A stretch of DNA of 64,000 nt. Source: Paraburkholderia sartisoli. GTDB lineage: Bacteria; Pseudomonadota; Gammaproteobacteria; Burkholderiales; Burkholderiaceae. Below are positions 24,810-33,923 of the stretch, piece by piece. Both the position numbers and the translations under genes were made by a program. The stretch is taken from NCBI RefSeq assembly GCF_900107685.1, contig NZ_FNRQ01000006.1, positions 372,001 through 436,000 of the forward strand. The letters run 5' to 3'. Each line of letters begins with the position of its first letter. The first letter of the stretch is position 1. The notes under the pieces are model-generated. The model was not told where the DNA came from and ran no database searches. It saw nothing but the letters and a program-made list of their open reading frames with translations.

Positions 24810-26915
24810 ATGCCCTTGTCTTCCAGCCAGCGCGCCGCGCTCGACGCCCTGTTCAATCCCGCATCCATCGCCGTGGTGGGCGCTTCGTCGAACCCTGCGA
24901 AGATCGGCGGGCTGCCCGTCGAATATCTGCTGAACCAGCGTTATCCCGGTGCGATCTATCCGGTCAATCCGAAGCAGGATCGCATTCAGGGCCTGCAGGC
25001 GTGGCCCTCCCTGCGCGACGTCGGCGCGCCGATCGATATGGCGATCTGCGCCGTGCCCGCCTCCGGCGTCATGTCCGCCGTCGAGGACGCCGCCGTCGCG
25101 GGCGTGCGCTCCATCGTGATGTTTTCGTCGGGCTTCGCCGAAACCGGCGAAGCGGGCCGGCGCGCGCAGAACAACCTGCGCGCGCTCGTCGAGGAAAGCG
25201 GAATCCGGCTGCTCGGGCCGAACTGTCTCGGCTTCGTGAACAACCATCAGCGCATCTACGCGACCTTCACGCCGGCGCTGAAAATCGCCGCGCCGCTACG
25301 CGGCAACATCGGGCTCATCAGCCAGAGCGGCGCGTTCGGCATCTTCGCGTTGATGCTGGCGCAGCGGCGCGGCCTCGGTGTCAGTCACTTCGTGTCGACG
25401 GGCAACGAGGCCGACATCGAACTCGCCGATGCGCTCGCGTGGCAGGCGCTCGATCCGGCGACGTCCGTGATCCTCTGCTATCTCGAAGGCGCGCGCGACG
25501 GCGACAAGCTCTGCGCGGCGCTCGAACTCGCGCGCGCGCAGCGCAAGCCGGTGGTGATGTGCAAGGTCGGGCGCACGACGCAGGGTGCGGCCGCGGCGGC
25601 GTCGCACACGGCTTCGCTTGCCGGCTGCGATGAAATCTACGACGCGGTGCTGCGCCAGTACGGCGTCTACCGCGCGAACGACATCCACGAACTGTTCGAC
25701 ATCGGCTATGCGTGCTCGGTCGCGCCGATGCCCGCGTCGGACGCACTCGGCATCGTGTCGATCTCGGGCGGCGCGGGCGTGTTGATGGTCGACGAGGCGC
25801 ACCGGCTCGGGCTGTCGGTGCCCGCGCTGCCGCAAGCCGCGCAGCAGGTGATTCTCGAGCGTGTGCCGTTCGCGTCCGCCGTCAATCCCGTCGACATCAC
25901 GGGCCAGGTGCTCAACGACACCGCGCTGCTGGGCGACGCCGTCGATACGATGCTCGCGCACGGCGGTTACGACGCGCTGGTGTCGTTCCAGGCCGTCACC
26001 GGAATTTCGACGCAGCACCGGCCGCTCGTCACCGATCTCTGGGCGCGCGTGCGCGCCGCGCATCCCGAGCTGACGGTCGCGGTCGTGTCGATTTTCGACG
26101 AAGCGAACCGCGAGTTCCTCGAAGCGCAGCGTTGCCTCACGTTCGAGGAACCCGCCGCCGCCGTGCGCGCGATTGCCGCATTGCACGGCTTTCGACGGCA
26201 CTTCGAGCGCGCCGCCGCGCCCATTGCACTGCCCGAACCGGTGACCCTTCACAGCGCGCGTCTCGACGAAGCCGCCGCGTTGCAACTGCTCGCCGCAGCC
26301 GACATTCCGGTCGTGCAGAGCCGCGCGGTGTCGACGGCTGGCGAAGCCGCCGCGGCGGCCGCGGCGGCCGGCTTTCCGGTCGCGCTGAAAGTGCTGTCCG
26401 CCGACATCGCGCACAAGTCCGACGTGGGCGGCGTCGCGCTTCACCTCGCCGATGAGGCAGCGGTGCGCGCGGCGTTCGAACGCGTCACGCAGAACGCCGC
26501 GCGCGCGGTGCCCGGCGCGCGGATCGACGGCGCGCTCGTCGCGCCGATGATCGGCAACGGCGTCGAATGCATCCTCGGCGTAACGCGCGATCCGGTGTTC
26601 GGCCCGGTCGTGATGTTCGGCCTCGGCGGGATTCTCGTCGAGGTGCTGAAGGACGTGACGTTCCGGCGCGCGCCGTTCGACCTGGCGGAAGCGCACCGGA
26701 TGATCCGCGAGATTCGCGGCTGGCCGGTGCTCGGCGGCGTGCGCGGCCAACCCGCCGTCGACGTCGACGCCATCGCCGAAGCGCTCGCCGCGTTGTCGCG
26801 CTTCGCGGCGGCGAACGCGGACACGATCGAGTCGATCGACATCAATCCGTTTATTGCCCGGCCGCACGGACAGCCCGCCTGCGCCGTCGACGCGCTGATC
26901 GTCGCGCGCGCATGA
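24810..26915 (+). CDS. acyl-CoA/acetate-CoA ligase (ADP-forming) family protein
   Basis: A 701-residue protein with the fused-subunit layout of NDP-forming acyl-CoA synthetases: a CoA-binding domain (FNPASIAVVGASSNPAKIGG, residues 16-35), a succinyl-CoA-synthetase flavodoxin-like domain (GNIGLISQSGAFG, then SHTASLAG with the phosphorylated His region), and a C-terminal ATP-grasp domain (FPVALKVLSADIAHKSDVGG, SIDINPFI). It converts a carboxylic acid, ATP and CoA to acyl-CoA, ADP and phosphate, or the reverse. The start is ATG 24810, with GGAG 8 bases before. The next gene, 35 bases on, is an acyl-CoA dehydrogenase, so the pair probably activates and then oxidises one acid. Confidence 0.88.
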   Translation: MPLSSSQRAALDALFNPASIAVVGASSNPAKIGGLPVEYLLNQRYPGAIYPVNPKQDRIQGLQAWPSLRDVGAPIDMAICAVPASGVMSAVEDAAVAGVRSIVMFSSGFAETGEAGRRAQNNLRALVEESGIRLLGPNCLGFVNNHQRIYATFTPALKIAAPLRGNIGLISQSGAFGIFALMLAQRRGLGVSHFVSTGNEADIELADALAWQALDPATSVILCYLEGARDGDKLCAALELARAQRKPVVMCKVGRTTQGAAAAASHTASLAGCDEIYDAVLRQYGVYRANDIHELFDIGYACSVAPMPASDALGIVSISGGAGVLMVDEAHRLGLSVPALPQAAQQVILERVPFASAVNPVDITGQVLNDTALLGDAVDTMLAHGGYDALVSFQAVTGISTQHRPLVTDLWARVRAAHPELTVAVVSIFDEANREFLEAQRCLTFEEPAAAVRAIAALHGFRRHFERAAAPIALPEPVTLHSARLDEAAALQLLAAADIPVVQSRAVSTAGEAAAAAAAAGFPVALKVLSADIAHKSDVGGVALHLADEAAVRAAFERVTQNAARAVPGARIDGALVAPMIGNGVECILGVTRDPVFGPVVMFGLGGILVEVLKDVTFRRAPFDLAEAHRMIREIRGWPVLGGVRGQPAVDVDAIAEALAALSRFAAANADTIESIDINPFIARPHGQPACAVDALIVARA

Positions 26916-26950
26916 AACGCACCGCATCGCATCGGGAGGGAGGGAGCCTT

Positions 26951-28135
26951 ATGAACCCGAACCAGACACCGCTGGAAACACTTCGACTGCGCGTACGCGC
27001 GTTCATCGACGAAGACGTGATCCCGTGCGAGGACAACGCGCTCGCGCACGACTTCGCCGCACAGGACAGGGTCATTCACGCCTTGCGCGAGAAAGCGCGC
27101 GAAGCCGGCGTGCTTGGCCCCGGCATTGCACGCGAACTCGGTGGCCTCGGGCTGTCGTTTCGCGAGCGCGCCGTGATTCTCGAAGAGGCCGGCCGCAGCC
27201 TGCTGGGCCCGCACGCGCTGCACGCCGGACCGCCCGACGAAACCAACATCCTGATGCTCGCGAGCCTGTGTACCGACGCGCAGCGCGAGCGCTACCTGAA
27301 GCCGCTGGCGGCGGGCACCGCGAGATCGTGTTTCGCGATGACCGAGCCACCGCCGGGCGCGGGCTCCGATCCGTCGATGCTGCTCACGCGCGCGACCCGG
27401 CGCGACGGCCGGTGGGTGATCGACGGCTGCAAGTGGTTCATCAGCGGCGCGCTCGGCGCGGACTTCGCGATCGTGATGGCCCAGACCGACAGCGGACCGA
27501 CGATGTTCATCGTCGATACGGATACGCCGGGCTACCGGATGGTGCGCGTGATCGACGCGCTCGACGGCTTCATCAGCTCGCATTGTGAACTGGACTTCGA
27601 GGGCTGCACGGTCGGCGATGACGCGGTGCTGGGCCAGGTCGGCGAAGGCTTCGGCCACGCGCAGTTGCGGCTCGAACCCGCGCGTCTCACGCATTGCATG
27701 CGGTTCATCGGCGCGGCGCAACGCGCGCTCGATATCGCCGCGCGCTACGTCGCGGGACGCGACTCGTTCGGCAAGCCGCTCGCGCAACACCAGGCCGTGC
27801 AGACGCTGATCGCCGATTCGCAGATCGACCTGTACGCCGCCCGCCTGATGACGTACGACGTCGCGACGCGCATGGACGCCGGACAGTCCGTGAAGCAGGA
27901 ATCGTCGATGGCGAAGGTCTTTGTCTCCGAGGCCGTCGGCCGGGTGGTCGACCGCGCGGTGCAACTGACCGGCGCGTTCGGCATCTCGGGCGACACCGTG
28001 TTGTCCGCGCTCTATCGCGAGGTGCGCCCGTTTCGCATCTTCGATGGCGCATCGGAAGTGCATCGCGCCGCGATCGCGCAGCGCGCGCTCAGGCAGTACG
28101 CGCCGCCCGCGCGCGAGACGTGTCGGGGGCAGTAA
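26951..28135 (+). CDS. acyl-CoA dehydrogenase family protein
   Basis: A 394-residue flavoprotein. The N-terminal helical domain is followed by CFAMTEPPPGAGSDPS, the FAD/substrate loop, and WVIDGCKWFISGA. The C-terminal domain has GRDSFGKPLAQHQAVQ and ends with FRIFDGASEVHRAAIAQRAL, as in the ACAD10/11-like branch; the catalytic acid cannot be fixed by eye. The start is ATG 26951 behind a very strong GGGAGGGAGGGAG site; an in-frame ATG at 26912 overlaps the ligase stop and is less likely. Confidence 0.9.
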   Translation: MNPNQTPLETLRLRVRAFIDEDVIPCEDNALAHDFAAQDRVIHALREKAREAGVLGPGIARELGGLGLSFRERAVILEEAGRSLLGPHALHAGPPDETNILMLASLCTDAQRERYLKPLAAGTARSCFAMTEPPPGAGSDPSMLLTRATRRDGRWVIDGCKWFISGALGADFAIVMAQTDSGPTMFIVDTDTPGYRMVRVIDALDGFISSHCELDFEGCTVGDDAVLGQVGEGFGHAQLRLEPARLTHCMRFIGAAQRALDIAARYVAGRDSFGKPLAQHQAVQTLIADSQIDLYAARLMTYDVATRMDAGQSVKQESSMAKVFVSEAVGRVVDRAVQLTGAFGISGDTVLSALYREVRPFRIFDGASEVHRAAIAQRALRQYAPPARETCRGQ

Positions 28136-28167
28136 AGCGGTTGCGGTCGTTCGACCGCGCCGCGCTG

Positions 28168-28184
28168 GTTTCATCCATATAAAC
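28168..28184. promoter_or_regulatory. putative IclR operator, copy 3 (GTTTC-N7-TAAAC)
   Basis: GTTTCATCCATATAAAC keeps both five-base arms and the spacing of the palindromes at 24723 and 32360 (read on the opposite strand), although the centre differs. It lies 26 bases before the porin start, where a bound repressor would block transcription. Confidence 0.45.
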
Positions 28185-28209
28185 AAAATCTGACATTGGA
28201 GACTTGTTC

Positions 28210-29433
28210 ATGAAAATCCGGCACCTCGGCTGGCTGCTTGGCACACTCGCGTTCAGCGCGCATGCACAGAGCAGCGTCACGCTCTACGGCCTGATCGACT
28301 TCGGCCTCACGTACGTCAACAACACGCAGACGTCGCGAACGGCGTCGGGACTGCACGGCGCGCACCAGTTCGCGGTGAGCGACGGGAGCGCGAACGGCGT
28401 CGCGGGCAGCCGCTGGGGCCTGCGTGGCGTCGAGGATCTGGGTGGCGGCCTTCAAACCGTGTTCGTACTGGAAAGCGGCTACACGCTGAACAACGGCGCG
28501 CTCGCCCAGGGCGGCGCGGAGTTCGGCCGCCAGGCGTATATCGGCTTGCAGGGCGGATTCGGCAGCGTCACGGTCGGCCGTCAATACGACACGTACACCG
28601 ACTTCGTGCAGCCGCTGACGGCGACAGGCCAGTGGGCCGGCTACATGGGCGCGCAGCCGGACGACGTCGACAGCCTGTCGAACACGAGCCGGATCAACAA
28701 TGCGATCAAGTTCCGCACGCCCGATTACCGCGGCTTCGCGGCGGCGGGTCTCTACAGCCTCGGCGGCATCGCCGGGAGCACGACGCAGAACCAGCTCTGG
28801 TCGCTCGGCGCGCATTACAGCGTGGGTTCGCTGCTGATCGCGGCCGGCTACCTGAACGCGCGCGACCCGAACGTGTCGCTGTATGGCACGACGCCGAACA
28901 AGGGCACGACGACGGCCAACAACATAGGCTCGTTCGGCTCACCGGCGACGCCCGAGTCGTATCCGGTCGATGCGGGCTACGCGTCCGCGAAGACGACGCA
29001 GATTGCGGGCGCCGCGCTCCAGTACGCGATCAGCGCGGTCACGCTCGGCTTCGTCGTGACGAACACGCGTTTCGAGGGGCTCGGCTCGACGTCGGGTCCT
29101 AATCCGCTGGGGTACACGGGCACCGCTGCGTTCACGAGCTTCGAGCTGAGCGCGCGCGCGCAGGTCACGCCGGCGTGGCTCGTCGGCAGCGCGATCCATT
29201 ACACGGACCGCAACTCCGTGAATGGCGACGGCGGCGCGAAATATCTGCAGCTCGATCTGGGCACGATCTACAACCTGTCGAAGCGCACGAGCGTCTATCT
29301 GCTGACCGTGCTGCAGCGCGCGAGCGGCCGCGATTCGCTCGGCCAGCCGGCGGTGGCCTCGATCAGCGGTTTCAGCCCGTCCACGACGAACCATCAGATC
29401 GGCGTGCGCGTCGCGTTGCAGCAGCGGTTCTAA
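28210..29433 (+). CDS. Gram-negative porin (OmpC family)
   Basis: A 407-residue outer-membrane porin with a signal peptide ending AHA/QSSVTLYGLIDFG, the standard start of Burkholderia porins. GLRGVEDLGGGLQTVFVLESGY, RQAYIGLQGGFGSVTVGRQYD and the C-terminal strand ending in Phe (VRVALQQRF) are all typical of trimeric 16-strand porins. The start is ATG 28210 with GGAG 8 bases before. It probably admits the substrate of the neighbouring catabolic genes into the periplasm. Confidence 0.93.
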   Translation: MKIRHLGWLLGTLAFSAHAQSSVTLYGLIDFGLTYVNNTQTSRTASGLHGAHQFAVSDGSANGVAGSRWGLRGVEDLGGGLQTVFVLESGYTLNNGALAQGGAEFGRQAYIGLQGGFGSVTVGRQYDTYTDFVQPLTATGQWAGYMGAQPDDVDSLSNTSRINNAIKFRTPDYRGFAAAGLYSLGGIAGSTTQNQLWSLGAHYSVGSLLIAAGYLNARDPNVSLYGTTPNKGTTTANNIGSFGSPATPESYPVDAGYASAKTTQIAGAALQYAISAVTLGFVVTNTRFEGLGSTSGPNPLGYTGTAAFTSFELSARAQVTPAWLVGSAIHYTDRNSVNGDGGAKYLQLDLGTIYNLSKRTSVYLLTVLQRASGRDSLGQPAVASISGFSPSTTNHQIGVRVALQQRF

Positions 29434-29469
29434 CGCGCGCATCGGGCACGCTACGGTCAAGGAGGAAAC

Positions 29470-30819
29470 ATGTTTCCCATAGCAAATCGATGGCGCGGGT
29501 GGATTGTCGTCGTGATGATGTTTCTGTTCATGCTGATCAATTTCGCCGACAAGGCAGTGGTCGGACTGGCCGCCGTGCCGATGATGCACGATCTCGGGTT
29601 GTCGCCGCAGCAGCTCGGGATGGTCGGCAGCAGCTTCTTTCTGCTGTTTTCGATTTCGGGCGTGCTGTTCGGCTTCGCGGCGAACCGCATCAAGACGAAA
29701 TGGCTGCTGGCGGTGCTGTCGATCATCTGGGCCGTCGTGCAGTTTCCGCTGGTGGGCGCGGCGTCGTTTCCGCTGCTGATCGCATGCCGCGTGGTGCTCG
29801 GCGCGGGTGAAGGGCCGGCGTATCCGCTCGCGCTCCACGCGACGTATAAATGGTTCGACAACAGCAGGCGCAACCTGCCGTGCGCGATCGTGCTGCAAGG
29901 CGCGAACACCGGCATGCTGGTGGCGGGTCCGGTCCTCACGTACCTGATCATTCACTACAACTGGCACAGCGCGTTCCTCGCGCTCGGGCTGGCGGGGTGC
30001 GCGTGGACCGTCTTGTGGCTGCTGCTCGGCGAGGAAGGCACGGTCGACGATCACGCGGCCGCGTCGCCCGTGAACGTGAACGTCGACGTGCGCTCGCCCG
30101 TGCCTGTGCGCGTGCGTTATCGCGACCTGATATGCGACCGGACGCTGTTCGGATGCGTGTTGCTCACCTTCGTCGGATATGCCGTGCTGTCGGTGGGCTT
30201 CACGTGGTTTCCCGTCTATCTGCGCCTTGCGCTCGGCTATCCGGCGGCGGACGTGGGCTGGCTGTTCTCGCTGATCGTCTGCGCGGGCATTCCGGCGACG
30301 CTCGCGATGTCAGCCGCTTCGCAGTGGATGGCGGCGCGCGGCGTGAGTTCCCGGGTTTCGCGCGGCGTCATGGCGAGCGTGCCGATCGCGCTGGCGGGGC
30401 TCGCGCTCTTCGGCACGACGACGCAGATCGGCGCGGGCGCGAAGGTCGCGTGCCTCGCGGCGAGCAACGTGCTGAGCCAGCTGATTTTCTTCTTCGCGCC
30501 GCTGATGATCGGTGAAGTGACACCCACGACACAGCGCGCGGCATGGCTTGGCATCAATGCGTCGCTTGGCACGCTCGCGGGGCTCGTCGCGCCGGCGTTG
30601 ATGGGCCATTTTGTCGGCGATGCGAGCAGTGTCGCCGAAGGCTTCCGACACGGTTTCACCGTGCTGGGCTGCGTGCTGGTGCCGTCCGGCCTGCTGGGTG
30701 TGTGGCTGATGAATCCGGAACGATCCGTGCGGCGGTTGCAGCGCCTGTATTCCGCGAACGCAGGCGAGGCGACGATGAGCGCGGCAGGCACGCCGTCGTG
30801 TGGCGAAAAAGCGGCATGA
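29470..30819 (+). CDS. MFS transporter (copy A of a paralogous pair)
   Basis: A 449-residue major facilitator carrier with twelve helices. The N-terminal stretch FMLINFADKAVVGLAAVPMM, then GMVGSSFFLLFSISG, and the loop motif AANRIKTKWL match the ACS-like organic anion:H+ branch. A charged loop (about 195-215) separates the two halves. AGGAGGA precedes the ATG. It is closely related to the carrier at 33924; differences are concentrated in the central loop and C-terminus. It lies 36 bases after the porin gene, probably in the same transcript. Confidence 0.9.
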   Translation: MFPIANRWRGWIVVVMMFLFMLINFADKAVVGLAAVPMMHDLGLSPQQLGMVGSSFFLLFSISGVLFGFAANRIKTKWLLAVLSIIWAVVQFPLVGAASFPLLIACRVVLGAGEGPAYPLALHATYKWFDNSRRNLPCAIVLQGANTGMLVAGPVLTYLIIHYNWHSAFLALGLAGCAWTVLWLLLGEEGTVDDHAAASPVNVNVDVRSPVPVRVRYRDLICDRTLFGCVLLTFVGYAVLSVGFTWFPVYLRLALGYPAADVGWLFSLIVCAGIPATLAMSAASQWMAARGVSSRVSRGVMASVPIALAGLALFGTTTQIGAGAKVACLAASNVLSQLIFFFAPLMIGEVTPTTQRAAWLGINASLGTLAGLVAPALMGHFVGDASSVAEGFRHGFTVLGCVLVPSGLLGVWLMNPERSVRRLQRLYSANAGEATMSAAGTPSCGEKAA

Positions 30820-30859
30820 CGACGTAGCGACTGAGTAATCGGGATGTTGTGTGTGTGAA

Positions 30860-30894
30860 AAGCGGCCTGTCCGGGTGTCCCGGACAGGCCGCTT
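30860..30894. terminator. bidirectional terminator hairpin
   Basis: A perfect 16-bp stem (AAGCGGCCTGTCCGGG with its complement) around a 3-base loop lies between the convergent stops of the MFS gene and the DUF1254 gene. Confidence 0.75.
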
Positions 30895-30901
30895 CGCTTT
30901 G

Positions 30902-32203
30902 TCAGCGAGCCGTGCTTTCGTCGACCCGCCGGACAGCCGGAATGACGTAGTCGCGCGTCAGGATTTCCTTGCGCGGATGGTACAGGCGCAGGATCAGATA
31001 GAAGCGTCCCGCGGGCGCCGGAAGCCAGTTCGAGATGCCCTGTTGCGGTTCCGTGTGCTGGATCTGGATGTCGAGCGATCCGTCCTCGCCGCGGCGCAGG
31101 TCGCGCGAGCGGTCGCCGATCGCGTAGCGCCGGATCGGATTGTCCGCGAAGTAGAAGTCGCTGCCGTAGATCGACACGGACCAGAACGCATCGACGGGCG
31201 GCAGTTGTCCCGCCGGGAAATGCAGCACGTACTGCCGCGCGCCATCGAGCTGCTCGCCGTTCGCGTCGAAGTCGCCGAGCGCGTAGAGCGCTTCGTCGCT
31301 GGCGAGCGCGCCGAGGCCTTTCATCGCCGTACACGCGCGCGCGAGGTAATCGGTGCCGAGGCGCCCGCCCGCGTAGTTGATCGACCACGGCAGCGCGCGA
31401 CGGCTGCGCGTATGACCTTCGATGAGCTGCGCGCCCGCCTTCACGGCGCGCTGCAGGCCCGCGAGCCGCGCTTCGCCGGCAGCTCCCGTATCGACCCGCC
31501 GGCCGCGCGCGAGACCGAGGCGCGCGAACTGCGCGACGAGGCTCGCGTCACGCGCGGGCGGCGGATTGTCCTGCATCGCGCGCGCGAGATTGTCGAAGAA
31601 CGCGATGCCCGAGGGGCTCGACGGCTGATAGTCGACAACCGACTGCGGCAGGCGGCTTTTGCCGGTTGCAGTCAGCGTGAACTGCGCCTGGAAGGCGCGC
31701 GCTTCCTGCATGTCGTCGGCGCCGTCGATCAGCACGCGCCCCAGCACCCATACGAGATTCGTCGGACAGCGGATTTCCTCCGTGCCGTCGGGCAGCGTGC
31801 CGGACCAGTCGGGACCGACCAGCGCGAAGCGCGATGCGTCCGGACCCACGACGCGCGGGCCGAGATTGCGAAAGTTGTCGCTGTACGCGTCGACCAGTTC
31901 GATCACGAAGTAGCGGCCGGTCGGCGCGGGCGTCGTCAGCACGACCGGGCCGTCGGCCAGGTTCAGCCAGGCCATCGAGTACAGCAGGTCGTTGGCCGGC
32001 GTGACGACGTCGCGGTCCTCATGCGTCCACGGTCGCGGACAGTGCGAAAACTGGTTGACCGGCGCGCGTCCGTATTCGGTGGGCGCATCGACGGCCGTCA
32101 TCAGCGCGCACGTCCTGACGATCTCGACGAGCGGATAGCCGTAGACGTAAGCCTGAACGCCGGCCACATAGGCCCACTCTTCCTGTGCAGTGTTACTGGT
32201 CAT
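30902..32203 (-). CDS. DUF1254/DUF1214 protein (copy A)
   Basis: A 433-residue protein with the two domains that always travel together: DUF1254 in the N-terminal half (YVYGYPLVEIVRTCAL, VVTPANDLLYSMAWLNL) and DUF1214 at the C-terminus (FWSVSIYGSDFYFADNPIRR, NWLPAPAGRFYLILRLY). No signal peptide is seen, so it is probably cytoplasmic. I chose ATG 32203, with AGGAGG about 10 bases before. Function is unknown. It faces a second family member at 32458 across a promoter carrying the 17-bp palindrome. Confidence 0.88.
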   Translation of the reverse strand: MTSNTAQEEWAYVAGVQAYVYGYPLVEIVRTCALMTAVDAPTEYGRAPVNQFSHCPRPWTHEDRDVVTPANDLLYSMAWLNLADGPVVLTTPAPTGRYFVIELVDAYSDNFRNLGPRVVGPDASRFALVGPDWSGTLPDGTEEIRCPTNLVWVLGRVLIDGADDMQEARAFQAQFTLTATGKSRLPQSVVDYQPSSPSGIAFFDNLARAMQDNPPPARDASLVAQFARLGLARGRRVDTGAAGEARLAGLQRAVKAGAQLIEGHTRSRRALPWSINYAGGRLGTDYLARACTAMKGLGALASDEALYALGDFDANGEQLDGARQYVLHFPAGQLPPVDAFWSVSIYGSDFYFADNPIRRYAIGDRSRDLRRGEDGSLDIQIQHTEPQQGISNWLPAPAGRFYLILRLYHPRKEILTRDYVIPAVRRVDESTAR

Positions 32204-32359
32204 GCTGGAACGTCCTCCTGGGTGACTGCGTGTATGTGTCTCCGCGCGGACGGTGAGCAACGCGCGGCGCCACGGCCGCTCCACTGGCCATGGTCGTCGC
32301 ACGCCGCGCCCGCCCGCGGATGGTGCGAGGCCAGTATAGGCAGGCGTCCCGTCCAAAGT

Positions 32360-32376
32360 GTTTAACATGGCGAAAC
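32360..32376. promoter_or_regulatory. putative IclR operator, copy 2 (GTTTC-N7-TAAAC)
   Basis: GTTTAACATGGCGAAAC differs at one base from the site at 24723. It lies between the two divergent DUF1254 genes, 82 bases before the plus-strand one. Confidence 0.6.
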
Positions 32377-32457
32377 CCTGGTTCCGTTATGCGGTGGCCG
32401 GCGTAGGCTTGATTCCGTCTCTTTTGTCCTGCTTGTTCTGTTTAGGGAGCGGTATTC

Positions 32458-33843
32458 ATGTCCTTTTCCACGAGCGCACGCGCCACGACGCATGCGCATC
32501 CGGCTGCAACCCCGAACCCGGCGGATGACCTCGCGGCGCTCGCCCGCGACGCCGTGCTCTACACGCTGCCGCTATTCGAAATGGCGCGTTCGCGCGCGAC
32601 GACGTGCCCGCGTCGCGACGACAGCGGCCAGTTCGCCGGCGAGAGCCCGAATTCGACGCTCTGCTGGCTCAACCGCCTGATGCGCGACCGCCAGCTACTC
32701 GGTCCGCAACACCGCAAGGTCGTGACGCCCAACAACGACACGCTGTACATCAGCGGGTGGCTCGACGTGGGCGAGGCGCCGCTACTGGTGACGGTGCCCG
32801 ACACGGCCGACCGCTATTACGTGCTTGGCCTGCTCGACTTCTATACGAATCCGTTCAACTCGATCGGCACGCGCACGACGGGCAACGGTGCCGGAAAATT
32901 CCTGCTGTATCACCGCGACACACCGCTGCCCGCCGATATCGATCTGACGGATATCACGCCCATCGCCTGCCCGACGCGCGACGTCTGGATGATCGGACGC
33001 GTGCTGGTGGATGGCCCGCACGACCTGCCGGCCGTGCATGCGCTGCAGGACCGCTTTCTTCTGACGACGATCGATGGTGGCCCCGCGCAACGCCGTTTCG
33101 ACGTCGGCATGGACCGAAGCGAAACGGCGGGCGACGCGCGACGCTATGCCGAAGTCGTCAACGCCGCGTTGCTGCGCAACCCGCCTCCGGCGGCTGAGCG
33201 TGCGTATCTCAGCCGGTTCGCCGCTGTCGGGATCGGCGCCGGTTTCGATGCGCCAACGTCTGCCGCGCCTGACGAAGACGCGTTCGCCGTGCTGGGCGCC
33301 GCGCTCGAAGCCGTGATCGCGGAGCTGGACGTGCCGCATCCGTCGGCACTTGGCGGTGGCTGGTTCCTGCCGGTCGAGGTGCGCGATTCGTTCGGCGACG
33401 ACTACTTCGCCCGCGCGCATGTCTGCTGGAACTACATCGGCGCGCTGGGCATCGAGGAGGCGATGTACTTCTCCGCCGATTGCGACAGCGAAGGACGGCC
33501 GCTCGACGGACGCCACGCGTACGAACTGACGTTCGCGCCGGGCGGCCTGCCGCAGGCGCAGGCGTTCTGGTCGCTCACGATGTACGACAAGACGTCGTGC
33601 ATGCTGGTGGACAACGTCATCGACCGTTACTCGATCGGCGACCGCTCCGCGCACCTGCGCGATGACGAAGCGGGGCTGACGCTGCGACTGTCGGCGCAGG
33701 CGCCGCGGGACGCCGCGCTGCAATGCAACTGGCTGCCCGCACCGGCCGCGCCGTTCTATGTGACGTTGCGCGTGTATATCCCGGGCGCGGCGCATCTGGA
33801 GCAGCGCTTTTCCTGGCCTCCGATCCGGCGCATCGAATCATGA
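32458..33843 (+). CDS. DUF1254/DUF1214 protein (copy B)
   Basis: A 461-residue paralogue of the protein at 30902. DUF1254 segments: DAVLYTLPLFEMARSRAT and KVVTPNNDTLYISGWLDV; DUF1214 segments: FWSLTMYDKTSCMLVDNVIDR and NWLPAPAAPFYVTLRVY. AGGGAG precedes the ATG. There is no signal peptide. The downstream MFS carrier (80 bases on) mirrors the arrangement around copy A, so gene and carrier seem to have been duplicated together. Confidence 0.88.
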   Translation: MSFSTSARATTHAHPAATPNPADDLAALARDAVLYTLPLFEMARSRATTCPRRDDSGQFAGESPNSTLCWLNRLMRDRQLLGPQHRKVVTPNNDTLYISGWLDVGEAPLLVTVPDTADRYYVLGLLDFYTNPFNSIGTRTTGNGAGKFLLYHRDTPLPADIDLTDITPIACPTRDVWMIGRVLVDGPHDLPAVHALQDRFLLTTIDGGPAQRRFDVGMDRSETAGDARRYAEVVNAALLRNPPPAAERAYLSRFAAVGIGAGFDAPTSAAPDEDAFAVLGAALEAVIAELDVPHPSALGGGWFLPVEVRDSFGDDYFARAHVCWNYIGALGIEEAMYFSADCDSEGRPLDGRHAYELTFAPGGLPQAQAFWSLTMYDKTSCMLVDNVIDRYSIGDRSAHLRDDEAGLTLRLSAQAPRDAALQCNWLPAPAAPFYVTLRVYIPGAAHLEQRFSWPPIRRIES

Positions 33844-33923
33844 GCAGCCGGCGCGTGCATTAACCGGATCAACCCGGCGTTCGAGACCGGACCGGCGTGT
33901 GCTGTACCAATCAAGGAGGAGAC

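Noticed and set aside
25296-26927. Long minus-strand frame opposite the acyl-CoA ligase
   Set aside because: Typical antisense shadow in a GC-rich gene, without ribosome site or recognisable domain.
26567-26950. N-terminal extension of the acyl-CoA dehydrogenase
   Set aside because: This part lies inside the acyl-CoA ligase gene and is Arg-rich; the strong ribosome site before 26951 fixes the start.
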